64,000 nt of DNA from Tunturiibacter gelidiferens. GTDB taxonomy: Bacteria; Acidobacteriota; Terriglobia; Terriglobales; Acidobacteriaceae. Location: assembly GCF_014201335.1 (NCBI RefSeq), contig NZ_JACHEB010000002.1, forward strand, positions 1 through 64,000, written 5' to 3'. Each line of letters starts with the position of its first letter. Positions within the stretch are counted from its first letter, which is position 1. The notes below the pieces were generated by a model, which was not told the DNA's origin, searched no databases, and saw only the letters and a program-made list of their open reading frames with translations. The position numbers and the translations under genes were made by a program. This document shows positions 27,296 through 36,108 of this stretch, piece by piece.

Positions 27296-28453
27296 ATGAA
27301 GAAGATTGGAATGGGGTTGGTCGGCCCAGGCTTTATCGCCGCACATCACATAGATGCGGTTCGCCGGCTTGGCGATGTGGAGGTCATCGCGATCGCGGGA
27401 CCGAATATGACGTCTGCAGGAAAGAAGACGAAGGAGCTGAAAGTCGATGTGGCCTATGACAACTTCGAAGATCTGATAGCAGATCCACGGATTGATGTAA
27501 TTCACAACACGACGCCGAACTACATGCATACGAAGGTGAGCATGGCGGCCATCGATGCGGGCAAGCACATTATCTCCGACAAGCCACTGGCGCTGACGAG
27601 CCAGGAGACGGCGGCGCTATGCAATGCTGCAGTTCTCAAAGGTGTAGCAAATGTTGTTACGTTCAACTATCGGGGCAATCCTCTGGTGCAGCAGATGAGG
27701 CACATGATTGCCTCTGGCGAACTGGATGAGTTGGTTTTTCTTCATGGTCAATACCTGCAGGATTGGATGACAGATCCCTTCGTCTACTCGTGGCGGATGG
27801 ATCCGGAGAAGGGTGGGAAGAGCTCGGCGCTGGCGGATATTGGTTCGCACTGGTGCGATCTGGTGGAGCATGTGAGCGGCCTGCGGATTGAGGCGGTTCT
27901 GGCTGACCTGTCGACCACTGTGAAGGTGAGGTACTCGAGCGGAGTGTCCTCGGAGGCTTTTACGAGAAAGCATCATGAAGAGGCAGTGCCAAAAGAGGTT
28001 ACGGGCGAGGATCTTGGGTGCGTGCTTTTGCGATTCGATAACGGAGCACGCGGCGTTCTGAAGGTAGGACAGGTTTTGCCAGGCCATAAGAACGATCTGC
28101 AACTGGAGATCAATGGGCGCGCACGTTCCGTACGCTGGGAGCAGGAGAGGCAGAATCAGTTATGGATCGGCTCGCATGACGGTATAAACAGCGTGATGAC
28201 CAAGGATCCGTCGTTGATGAGCGCAGACGCTCGAAGTTATGCTCATCTGCCGGCGGGCCATCATGAAGGCTGGTCGGACGCATTCCGGAACGTGGTTGCC
28301 GATGCGTACTCTTGGATTCGCCGTGATGCCGTACCAGCCGAGAAGCCCTCCACGGTATGTGACTTTGCTGGTGGACACAGGGTGTGCTGCGTTATTGAAG
28401 CGATGTTGAACAGCTACGAGCAGGGCGGCGTTTGGGCACGCGTGAGGGCGTAG
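27296..28453 (+). CDS. Gfo/Idh/MocA-family oxidoreductase
   Basis: 385 residues. The Rossmann start MKKIGMGLVGPGFIAAHH carries the GxGxxA-type dinucleotide site; DVIHNTTPNYMHTKV and ISDKPLALTSQE with the family EKP-like (here DKP) motif follow. The C-terminal domain contains SSALADIGSHWCDLVEHVSG, with the usual D..GxHxxD region. The start is ATG 27296 behind AAGGAG; the frame extends upstream without support. Such enzymes oxidise or reduce sugars, inositols or their derivatives with NAD(P). The next gene is a sugar isomerase, so the pair likely handles one keto-sugar. Confidence 0.9.
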   Translation: MKKIGMGLVGPGFIAAHHIDAVRRLGDVEVIAIAGPNMTSAGKKTKELKVDVAYDNFEDLIADPRIDVIHNTTPNYMHTKVSMAAIDAGKHIISDKPLALTSQETAALCNAAVLKGVANVVTFNYRGNPLVQQMRHMIASGELDELVFLHGQYLQDWMTDPFVYSWRMDPEKGGKSSALADIGSHWCDLVEHVSGLRIEAVLADLSTTVKVRYSSGVSSEAFTRKHHEEAVPKEVTGEDLGCVLLRFDNGARGVLKVGQVLPGHKNDLQLEINGRARSVRWEQERQNQLWIGSHDGINSVMTKDPSLMSADARSYAHLPAGHHEGWSDAFRNVVADAYSWIRRDAVPAEKPSTVCDFAGGHRVCCVIEAMLNSYEQGGVWARVRA

Positions 28454-28583
28454 GGTTCGTAGCGATTGACCGTTGTAGATTGATGTTCGACCGTTGGACA
28501 TTCGACAGCTGTTCGGAGAAGAAGGTCGATGTGTCGATTTCCAAATAGTTGCAAATACGCAGGACCAAAGCGAGGAGTTTCTG

Positions 28584-29513
28584 ATGAGTTCGATTTCAAG
28601 AAGAAGTTTTCTGTTGAACACGGGTATGGGCGGAGTAGCCTCATTCGCTCTGGGAGCGTTGCCGGCATGGGCTAAGCCAATGGGTCTGCCGATCGGTATT
28701 CAGCTCTACGTTGTCGGTAAGCCGCTCGGCGAGGATGCTCCGGGAACGTTGAAGAAGCTTCATGAGATTGGATATCGCGAGGTGGAGACGGCGGGATTCG
28801 GTAAATACAGCGCTAAGGAGTTCCGTATCTTGCTGGACGATGCCGGACTGGTTTGCCCGAGCGCGCATTTGCCGTTGATACAGCCTGACGTGGAGGCACT
28901 CTTCGACAATGCGCGAATACTGGGTGCAACCTACGCAACGAGCTCCGTGCTTCGCGACTTCAAGGCGCCGTCCAGTTCTGGAGCCGCAAGTACAACCGGG
29001 GCTCCGACGAAACTTGATTTAGTGGGCCTGGATGGCTTTAAGAGAACTGCGGAAAAGATGAATGAGATTGGTGCGAAGGCGAAGGCAGCAGGTCTGAGAT
29101 ACGCCTACCACAACCATAACTACGAGTTTGAGAAGTTGAGTGACGGTCGTTATGGCTATGACATTCTCGTGCAGGAGACCGATCCCAAGCTCGTCTATTT
29201 TGAGATCGACTGTGGGTGGATGATTGTTGCGGGGGCTGATCCGGTGGTTTATATGAAGAAGTATCCGGGGCGGTTCCGCATGCTGCATATTAAAGACTTT
29301 ATGGCCGTTCCGCATCCTACGACCGATCTCCGTGGGCCGGATCGTCCAAAGGGGACGGAACTGGGCAAGGGATTCATCAAGTACGAACGGGTCTTTGCAG
29401 AGGGCCGTCGCGCGGGTATAGAACATTGTTTCGCTGAGGAAGAAGGTCCGTATACGATACCTCAATTGGAAGCGGCAAAGGTAGACTTCGACTTTCTCAA
29501 TTCTTTTTCTTAG
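28584..29513 (+). CDS. Tat-exported sugar phosphate isomerase/epimerase (xylose isomerase-like TIM barrel)
   Basis: 309 residues. SRRSFLLNTGMGG is a Tat signal; GAGGAG seven bases before ATG 28584 supports this start over one 90 bases upstream. The TIM-barrel AP_endonuc_2 fold shows GYREVETAGF, the metal-site segments YHNHNYEF and FEIDCGWM, and MLHIKDFM. Enzymes of this fold isomerise or epimerise keto-sugars with a divalent metal. It has a paralogue in this window (47386-48294) with matching blocks and also a Tat signal. It follows the Gfo/Idh/MocA dehydrogenase on the same strand. Confidence 0.88.
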   Translation: MSSISRRSFLLNTGMGGVASFALGALPAWAKPMGLPIGIQLYVVGKPLGEDAPGTLKKLHEIGYREVETAGFGKYSAKEFRILLDDAGLVCPSAHLPLIQPDVEALFDNARILGATYATSSVLRDFKAPSSSGAASTTGAPTKLDLVGLDGFKRTAEKMNEIGAKAKAAGLRYAYHNHNYEFEKLSDGRYGYDILVQETDPKLVYFEIDCGWMIVAGADPVVYMKKYPGRFRMLHIKDFMAVPHPTTDLRGPDRPKGTELGKGFIKYERVFAEGRRAGIEHCFAEEEGPYTIPQLEAAKVDFDFLNSFS

Positions 29514-29578
29514 CTAGGAATTGAACTCTCGCGCCTTTGCGTGCGGAGATTTTAGGATGGTGTGAAGCGTGACGTGAG

Positions 29579-30901
29579 TTACCGGGATAGGCCGACGTTC
29601 AACTCCGGGGAGGATACGGTTTCGAGAACTTCGCGAAAGGCAGCTAGAAGATCTTCCTCATCCTGGTTGCATAAACTGGATGGGATTACGAGAAGTTGAG
29701 TTCTTGAGAAGAGATCGTCGGATTGTGGGCAGGCACCGCGCGCGTAGTTATGGATGGAGTCCCGGTTTTCCGTCAGCGTCCATGGCGTTCCGCGGAGGTC
29801 GGTGCCTATCTTTTTTTGCAACGCGGGGATGTTGAAGTAAATGTGTAGGCCGTAGTCTTCAAGAATTACGTTGCTTGTCTCTGCTGTGGACGTCACTATT
29901 CCATGCGCGCGGAGCCGTTCGTTGATGGCGCGAGCGGTGACTGGGTCGGGCAGGATGGTGAGCAGAAAACATGAAGTGTCGCCTGCAATATCGAAGACGC
30001 GACGCAGCTGAACCTGCTTGTAGCGTTCGAGCATGGTACGCAGACGGTACTTACTGTGCTGCATGCTTTGAATGACCTGCGGAAGTCGGCGCAGTTGCAC
30101 TCTAAGGATCGCTGCGCGCAGTTCGTCCATGCGAGAGCCTCTGCCCCACCCAAACGATCTTTCATCCTCTAATTGAAGCAGGCCCTCTTTTCCACGTGAA
30201 TACCCACAATCATGCGCGGAAAGTGCCTTGCGGTAGAGCGATTCGTTGTTCGTAACCACGCATCCCGCTTCTCCGCTGGTCATGTTTTTGTTCATTTGAA
30301 AGCTGAAGATGGCGATGTCCCCGAAAGTTCCGACCATCTGGCCATGGATGGAGCCGCCAACGCACTGAGCGCAGTCTTCGAGTAGAAATAGTCCATGTTT
30401 GCGAGCGAGCGTTGCCAGTTGCGGTGCGTCGCCTGGAGCGCCACTCATGTGGACCAGGACAATGCCGGCGGTGCGCGGAGTAATGAGGCTGCGAACAGAC
30501 TGCGGATCGAGGCAGAAAGTGTCATCGATTTCTGCAAGAACAGGAATAGCGCCGAGGTTCACAACGGCTGCGATGACGGATACCCACATATACGCAGGAA
30601 CAATGATCTCTTGTCCCGGCCCAACTCTTAAGGCGGCGAGAGCGGCGTGGAGGGCAGCGGTGCCGCTGGTGACTGCCAAAGCGTGCCGGATGCCTAGAAA
30701 TGCGCTGAACTCGCGCTCGAATGCGTCCACCTCGCCCTGCGGATCTACTCCATAATAGCGATAGAGAGATCGACTGCGGCACACCCTCAAGACTGCGTCC
30801 TCTTCTTCCGAGTCCATACGGTGTACGCCTGGAAATTCTTCCGGCAGGCGACTTTTTCGTATCGGTTGAAACGGGGCCCTGTGAATCACTTGCTGCACCA
30901 T
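29579..30901 (-). CDS. DegT/DnrJ/EryC1/StrS-family aminotransferase
   Basis: A PLP-dependent sugar aminotransferase of about 440 residues. ALAVTSGTAALHAALAAL (cofactor phosphate site), VPAYMWVSVIAAV, EDCAQCVGG (the PLP-pyridine Asp) and SFQMNKNMTSGEAG with the Schiff-base Lys are in the right order. The frame runs upstream to 30991, but the ATG at 30901, with AAGG next to it, starts the conserved part. DegT enzymes usually make amino sugars or aminocyclitols, in partnership with dehydrogenases. No glycosyl- or nucleotidyltransferase is near; the Gfo/Idh/MocA and isomerase genes converge on it. Its product cannot be named. Confidence 0.88.
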   Translation of the reverse strand: MVQQVIHRAPFQPIRKSRLPEEFPGVHRMDSEEEDAVLRVCRSRSLYRYYGVDPQGEVDAFEREFSAFLGIRHALAVTSGTAALHAALAALRVGPGQEIIVPAYMWVSVIAAVVNLGAIPVLAEIDDTFCLDPQSVRSLITPRTAGIVLVHMSGAPGDAPQLATLARKHGLFLLEDCAQCVGGSIHGQMVGTFGDIAIFSFQMNKNMTSGEAGCVVTNNESLYRKALSAHDCGYSRGKEGLLQLEDERSFGWGRGSRMDELRAAILRVQLRRLPQVIQSMQHSKYRLRTMLERYKQVQLRRVFDIAGDTSCFLLTILPDPVTARAINERLRAHGIVTSTAETSNVILEDYGLHIYFNIPALQKKIGTDLRGTPWTLTENRDSIHNYARGACPQSDDLFSRTQLLVIPSSLCNQDEEDLLAAFREVLETVSSPELNVGLSR

Positions 30902-31066
30902 CCTTAAGCTACGGCGGGAATCTGACTGCAACCGATGCCATCTCGATGAAGAGGTGGTGTAGATCGTTTTTATGCCCTCGCGATAAAGCAAGTCAAGCCA
31001 GGGCAGGATGGGCAGCGTATCAGGCTATGTATGATGAAACAGTCTTGATGGCAAGACGTCGTTGGT

Positions 31067-32383
31067 ATGAGGAATCTAACCGCAGCAATCGCAACCATGA
31101 ATGAAGACTTCACGACCGCGAAGAAATCGATGCAGACGGAGCTTGCCGTGCTTCGTCATATACATGCGACGCCAAAGATTTCACGCGTGGAACTTGCAGA
31201 TCTGTCCGGTCTTTCTACCGCAGCTATAACCGGTATCGTCAATTCACTGATCTCGCTGCAGTTGCTGGAGGAAGATCGCGGTCCTGTGAAAGGAGCAGGA
31301 CGTAAGCGAGTCGGGCTGACGATGAAGTCCGATCTTGCTTATGTCGCGGGCATCGATCTTGGCACGATCAATTTACGGATCTGCATTACGGACATCAACG
31401 GTGAGGTCCTGGCGTCTAAAGAAGTGCCCAGTGAGATGTCAAAGGGCCGCGAAGATGTTCTTTCGCGACTGTTCGCTTTGGTTCGTGAGGTTTTAAGCTC
31501 AGCGAACCTTGACGTGGGTTTGTTGCGAGGAATCGGAATAGGTTTTTCGGGAGTGATCGACGTAGAACGTGGAATGGTTTTGTCTTACCCTCGGCCGGGG
31601 CAGATAGAGCAGTGGAAGAATATGCCTCTTCGAGCGAGGATGGAGCAGGAGTTCGGCTTACCTGTACTTCTTGAGGACAGCGTTCGTGCGGTGGCTGTGA
31701 TGGAGAGGTTTTTGGGAGCCGGACGCGACTTTTCTAATTTTGTATACGTGGATGTCGGTGCAGGGATTGGCGCAGCGATCTTTATCGGTGGCTGTCTCTA
31801 TCGAGGCCATGGCGGCAGCGCCGGCGAGTTCGGCCACATAACAGTGGATGAAGATGGGCCACTCTGTTGCTGTGGTAGTAGGGGATGTTTAGAGGCAGTT
31901 GCCTCTGGAACGACTATGATCGAATCGATAAAAGTTGCGATTCGGCGAGGTGTATCTTCAAAGATCACCGAGACGACGGGTTACAACTTCGATGAGATTA
32001 CGATTGAGTTGATTGCGGCGGCGGCCCGAGAGAACGATAGCCTGTCATATCGGATTTTGAGCGAAGCGGCCTCTCATATCGGCGCTGCTGCAGCCGATCT
32101 TGTGAATCTGCTGAACCCTGCCGCGCTGGTGTTTGGCGGCGCAGCTTTTCGCGCAGCGCCCGGCCTTCTTGTCGATCGTATTCAGTCGACGATTCGTCAG
32201 CGTGCGATGGAGAAATCCGTAAATGATGTCCAGATTAAAGTGTCGACACTCGATGGAAATGCTGGTGCGCTGGGCGCGGCTCGTCTGATAGCGATGCGGC
32301 TTGTCGAAGGGATCTACTTTAACGTGGCCGGCCTGAATAGGCCGCGGCGCAGTCCTATGCGGATTTATCGTAACGTTGGCTAG
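31067..32383 (+). CDS. ROK-family transcriptional regulator
   Basis: 438 residues. An N-terminal winged helix (AVLRHIHATPKISRVELADLSG... to about residue 85) precedes a ROK sugar-kinase-like domain: YVAGIDLGTINLRICI for the nucleotide site, GIGFSGVIDVERG, VDVGAGIGAAIFIGG and the zinc-binding CCCGSRGC motif. NagC/XylR-like ROK repressors bind a sugar effector and regulate its genes. It is divergent from the DegT aminotransferase (165 bp between), which is a likely target. Start could be ATG 31067 or 31097; neither has a strong ribosome site. Confidence 0.9.
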   Translation: MRNLTAAIATMNEDFTTAKKSMQTELAVLRHIHATPKISRVELADLSGLSTAAITGIVNSLISLQLLEEDRGPVKGAGRKRVGLTMKSDLAYVAGIDLGTINLRICITDINGEVLASKEVPSEMSKGREDVLSRLFALVREVLSSANLDVGLLRGIGIGFSGVIDVERGMVLSYPRPGQIEQWKNMPLRARMEQEFGLPVLLEDSVRAVAVMERFLGAGRDFSNFVYVDVGAGIGAAIFIGGCLYRGHGGSAGEFGHITVDEDGPLCCCGSRGCLEAVASGTTMIESIKVAIRRGVSSKITETTGYNFDEITIELIAAAARENDSLSYRILSEAASHIGAAAADLVNLLNPAALVFGGAAFRAAPGLLVDRIQSTIRQRAMEKSVNDVQIKVSTLDGNAGALGAARLIAMRLVEGIYFNVAGLNRPRRSPMRIYRNVG

Positions 32384-32583
32384 CTACAAGTTCTTGTCGC
32401 TCGTCGAAATTTTGCGGCAAAATGTCGATAGGGAACAGAAGGCAAACTACAGCGGTTAATCGGCGTGACTGCTCACATGCTATACAAGTGGAGGACGGTC
32501 CAGGTGCAGCGGTATGCTTCAGAGCTAACGAAACGGTTTATGAACGGAATAATTGGGCGGATCTGCTGATGTCTCTGCAGAGT

Positions 32584-33657
32584 TTATTTTTTCTTACGGA
32601 ATGCAGTCTTGGCGCGCCCTGGGATGGCCGCGCGTCCCGATCCGGTAGTGGATTCACCAATAATTAGCTCAGCCTGTAACGTAATTGTTACTGGAGTGGG
32701 ACTCATTTTGCCGGACAGCCGACTTATCAATAGTTCGCCGGCTTTGACTCCCAGATCATAGGCCGGTTGAACAACAGAGGTAATGCTTGGCCGCAGCATG
32801 CGGCCGCCGGGGATCTCGTCGAAGATGGCGAGAGCGACCTGATCAGGGCAGGAGATCGCGAGCTCATTGAGTCCCTGAAGAGCTCCGAGTCCCATCGTTC
32901 CATTGGCGACAAAGAGAGCCGTAGGTCGCGGATGACTCAGAAGAAGGTCTTTGGTCATCTTGTAGCCGCTGTCAAAACGGAAATCGCCTTCGCGCACGAG
33001 GGTCCGTTCTATCTTGATATTCGCTTCCTCCAGGGCCATTTCGTACCCTTTGTAGCGGTCGCGGGCGGTTTGAAGCCACGACGATCCATTGATGATGGCG
33101 ATCTTTCGATGTCCGAGGTCGACCAAATGGCGAACGCACATCGCCGATCCCCTGATGTTATCTACGACGACGGAGTCAACGTTGAGCCCATGCGGGGTGC
33201 GATCGAGGCATACTACTGGAATTCCCATATCAATCGCCTGCACGATATGAGAGACGTCATTTGCTGGATTCGGTGCAACGACGGCTAGCATGCCATCGAC
33301 TCTATGAGTGCGCAGCATGGAAAAGACCTGGCGTTCGCGTTCAACGTTATCGTCGGTATTGAAGATAGTGAGTATGTACCCATGCTGAACAATCGCGCTT
33401 TCAACCCCGCGTAGTACAAGAGGAAAGAAAGGGTTCGTAATATCTGAGATGACGATACCGATGACACTGGACCGACGGGATTTCAGGCTTCGAGCATGAT
33501 TGTTTGGGTGATAGTTGAGGTCGCGCATCGCTTGTCCCACACGCCCCTGCAACAGCCTACTGACTGCGTTGCTGTTGTTGAGAACGTTGGAGACGGTGCC
33601 GACCGAGACATTGGCTCGGCGGGCAACCTCCTGAATAGTGGCGTTACGCTTGTGAAT
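32584..33657 (-). CDS. LacI-family regulator with apparent ATT start codon
   Basis: A 357-residue LacI/GalR repressor. The N-terminal HTH reads ATIQEVARRANVSVGTVSNV followed by LNNSNAVSRLL; then NYHPNNHARSLKSRRS (hinge) and a periplasmic-binding-protein fold starting VIGIVISDITNPFFPLVLRG. The first standard start codon in frame (TTG 33552) lies after the HTH. Upstream there is an in-frame TAG (33667-33669), then AGGAG overlapping it, then ATT at 33655-33657 six bases on. No ATG, GTG or TTG lies between TAG and the HTH, so an intact repressor needs the ATT. AUU starts are known for E. coli infC and pcnB. It sits next to two TTGAATCRGTTCAA operators and is the likely regulator of the nucleoside genes. 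Confidence 0.85.
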   Translation of the reverse strand: MHKRNATIQEVARRANVSVGTVSNVLNNSNAVSRLLQGRVGQAMRDLNYHPNNHARSLKSRRSSVIGIVISDITNPFFPLVLRGVESAIVQHGYILTIFNTDDNVERERQVFSMLRTHRVDGMLAVVAPNPANDVSHIVQAIDMGIPVVCLDRTPHGLNVDSVVVDNIRGSAMCVRHLVDLGHRKIAIINGSSWLQTARDRYKGYEMALEEANIKIERTLVREGDFRFDSGYKMTKDLLLSHPRPTALFVANGTMGLGALQGLNELAISCPDQVALAIFDEIPGGRMLRPSITSVVQPAYDLGVKAGELLISRLSGKMSPTPVTITLQAELIIGESTTGSGRAAIPGRAKTAFRKKK

Positions 33658-33865
33658 GTTAGTCTCCTACGCGGACGATGAAGATCTGTACATCAGCCAA
33701 GAGTGAAAACTGCTGCTCATACGAGGAGAAGTCAGCGTGAATTGACTGAAGTTATAGCACGTGTATACGACGATCAGAAATATACCTTCAAGACTGCAGT
33801 GACTCCAGCAGCATCGCTGGAGTGTGGCAGGCTTCAGCCTCATTGGCGTTTCTTCAAAAGAATCC

Positions 33866-33919
33866 TTGACAGCGATCTGTTGAAAAAGCATAGAATGGCG
33901 CGGGATTGAATCAGTTCAA
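33866..33919 (+). promoter_or_regulatory. Promoter and LacI-type operator of the UPS permease
   Basis: A perfect -35 TTGACA (33866-33871) is followed by CATAGAAT (33889-33896) as -10, giving a start near 33903. The dyad TTGAA-TCAG-TTCAA (33906-33919) begins just past it, centred about +10, the position of lac O1. The operator differs by one base from that at 41799-41812. Confidence 0.75.
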
Positions 33920-34023
33920 AATATTTACGTAACTGAATCCTCTCGTTGGAAGACTGGGTTGTGGAGACCTCATTTGTTTACGCGACTGCGACAGGAGTTT
34001 CTGATCTCGGCAAGGATGGTGGA

Positions 34024-35019
34024 ATGTTCATCGTAAATAATTCGGCGATAGCATTTTTATTTTGCGCCATAACCATGATGGGCTGGGGCTCCTGGGCTAA
34101 TACGCAGAAGCTGGCTGGAAAAGAACGCTGGCCCTTCGCTCTGTACTACTGGGACTATGCTCTCGGAGTCGCTCTGCTGGGCGTGGTGTTCTGTTTCACT
34201 CTGGGCAATTTCGGTTCGGCGGGAACTAGCGCTGTCGCGAATCTCCATCATGCCTCCGCGGGCTCGCTGCTGCGTGCGCTTGCCAGCGGCGCGCTGTTCA
34301 ACCTTTCCAACATATTGCTGGTGATCGCGATCGACGCCGCGGGTATGTCACTTGCCTTCCCGGTGGGTGTCGGGCTTGCTCTCGTAATCGGCACGGTGGC
34401 GAGTTACTTCCATGCGCCGAAGGGCAACCCTGTACTGCTGGGATCGGGCGTTGTGCTGATCGTATTTGCGATGATCATGTCTGCTATGGCCACACGGCAG
34501 GTTCAGAAGCAGCGTTCGGTTAGTGCGAGCCGTGGACTGTTGTTTGCGATCGCAGCGGGATGTTTGATGGGATTCTTTTACCCGCAGCTGATCTCGTCGA
34601 TGTCGCCAAACTTCAACAGCGAACCAATTCAACTAGGATATTTAACACCCTACACGGCACTTCTGCTGTTCGGCATCGGCTTACTGCTGAGTAACGTGCT
34701 AATCAACACAGTGTTCATGCGCGTACAGGGTTCGACGTACCGAGAGTATCGAGAGGCAAAGCCGAAGCTGCATTGGTTGGGTCTGTTGGGTGGTGCCATC
34801 TGGATGATCGCGCTTAGCCTTAACGTCATCGCATCAGGCGTGGCGGGGCCTGCGGTGTCGTATGCGCTGGGACAAGGGGCGACGCTGGTGGCTGCTCTCT
34901 GGGGTGTATTTGTGTGGAAGGAGTTTCGCGGAGCGGCAACCGCCACACGAACGCTTGTCGCGCTTATGCTGATTGGTTACACCGCAGGACTGGTGCTGAT
35001 AGGCTCCGCGATCATGTGA
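34024..35019 (+). CDS. UPS/GRP-type permease (DMT superfamily), probable base or ribose importer
   Basis: 331 residues with ten hydrophobic helices. The segment LAFPVGVGLALVIGTVASYF followed by PKGNPVLLGSGVVLIV matches the plant and bacterial ureide permease (UPS) pattern, and the end ALGQGATLVAALWGVFVWKEF is typical of the wider glucose/ribose-uptake (GRP) DMT group. UPS proteins carry allantoin, uracil and related bases. With nucleoside hydrolases and ribokinase beside it, import of nucleobases, nucleosides or ribose is the best guess. The first hydrophobic residues follow ATG 34024; the open frame upstream (to 33946) lacks support. Converges with rbsK. Confidence 0.8.
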   Translation: MFIVNNSAIAFLFCAITMMGWGSWANTQKLAGKERWPFALYYWDYALGVALLGVVFCFTLGNFGSAGTSAVANLHHASAGSLLRALASGALFNLSNILLVIAIDAAGMSLAFPVGVGLALVIGTVASYFHAPKGNPVLLGSGVVLIVFAMIMSAMATRQVQKQRSVSASRGLLFAIAAGCLMGFFYPQLISSMSPNFNSEPIQLGYLTPYTALLLFGIGLLLSNVLINTVFMRVQGSTYREYREAKPKLHWLGLLGGAIWMIALSLNVIASGVAGPAVSYALGQGATLVAALWGVFVWKEFRGAATATRTLVALMLIGYTAGLVLIGSAIM

Positions 35020-35101
35020 GCAGCTGAATGGCGCTTTAAGCGTTACGTTGCGGAATAATTATGTGTTTCGAAGCGCAACAGGGCGTTGAACGTAATTGGT
35101 T

Positions 35102-36040
35102 TTATTTTTTGTAAGAAGCTTGTTTGTACTGTTCCAACTCAGCTCTTCGTGGCATCGAGGGAGCTGTTCCGTGTCGCGTGACCGAGATGCCGGCAACGAC
35201 GCACCCGAAGCGTGCGGCATCTTCGAGGCTCATTCCCTCTGAGAGCGCCACCGCAAGGCCTGCGTTGAATGCGTCTCCTGCGCCCGTGGTGTCGATTACG
35301 GGTCCGGCGTTGAAGGCTTCGATGTGCACGGTCATCGACGAGGTCTTGACTAGAGCGCCGCGAGCGCCCAGGGTGAGTATGACGTTCCGCACACCGCGTG
35401 CAAGCAACTGACCGGCTGCGCTCTCTGCGTCTTCGAGGGACGCGACCCGACGGCCGGTGAGAGCCTCGGCTTCGCTCTCGTTGGGCGTCAGATAGTCGCA
35501 TAGTGCGAGGGTCGTGTCGTCCAACGCACAGGCGGGCGCGGGGTTGAGGATAGTAGGAACGCCGAGCCCGTGCGCAGTGTTCAAACCATGCACCACGATG
35601 GGCAGAGGAAGCTCCAACTGGGTCATGAAGACGGCCGAGCCGGCTATTTGGGTCCGGGCAAGATCGATTTCATCTGTTGTGAGAGCGTTTGCTGCGCCCG
35701 GAGTGATGACTATCGCGTTCTCGCCTTTGATTTCGTCGATGATGATGGCTGCAGCGCCGGTCGTATCGCTATCCGAGGAGAAGAGAAACTGCGTGTCGAC
35801 GCCTTCCTCTTTGTAGGTCCGCCGAGCGATGTCGCCGAAGTTGTCGCTTCCCACCTTGCTGATGAAGTGGACTTGCGCACCGAGACGAGCGGCGGCGACC
35901 GATTGGTTTGATCCTTTACCGCCGGGCCCAAGACGAAATTCGGAACCGAGAACTGTCTCTCCCCAAACGGGCAGACGATTTACTCGGAAGGCCAGATCGA
36001 TGGCAAAGACTCCCATGATGGCAATGGGTTTACTGTTCAT
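35102..36040 (-). CDS. rbsK: Ribokinase RbsK
   Basis: 312-residue PfkB kinase that phosphorylates ribose at O5. GEFRLGPGGKGSNQSVAAARLGA-type N-terminal signature is present (here LGPGGKGSNQSVAAARLG), then the C-terminal PfkB motif DTTGAGDAFNAGLAVAL with the catalytic Asp, and NPAPA. GGAG stands seven bases before ATG 36040. It is the last gene of the probable operon behind two nucleoside hydrolases, so it would consume the ribose they release. Other PfkB substrates are possible, but the GGKGxNQA signature and the context favour ribose. No deoC or rbsD is near. Confidence 0.9.
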   Translation of the reverse strand: MNSKPIAIMGVFAIDLAFRVNRLPVWGETVLGSEFRLGPGGKGSNQSVAAARLGAQVHFISKVGSDNFGDIARRTYKEEGVDTQFLFSSDSDTTGAAAIIIDEIKGENAIVITPGAANALTTDEIDLARTQIAGSAVFMTQLELPLPIVVHGLNTAHGLGVPTILNPAPACALDDTTLALCDYLTPNESEAEALTGRRVASLEDAESAAGQLLARGVRNVILTLGARGALVKTSSMTVHIEAFNAGPVIDTTGAGDAFNAGLAVALSEGMSLEDAARFGCVVAGISVTRHGTAPSMPRRAELEQYKQASYKK

Positions 36041-36108
36041 GTCAGGGCTCCACAGCAGTCATAGATTGGTCTATTAACGTTGTTGGATGAACTCTATTAT
36101 CGGTCACT

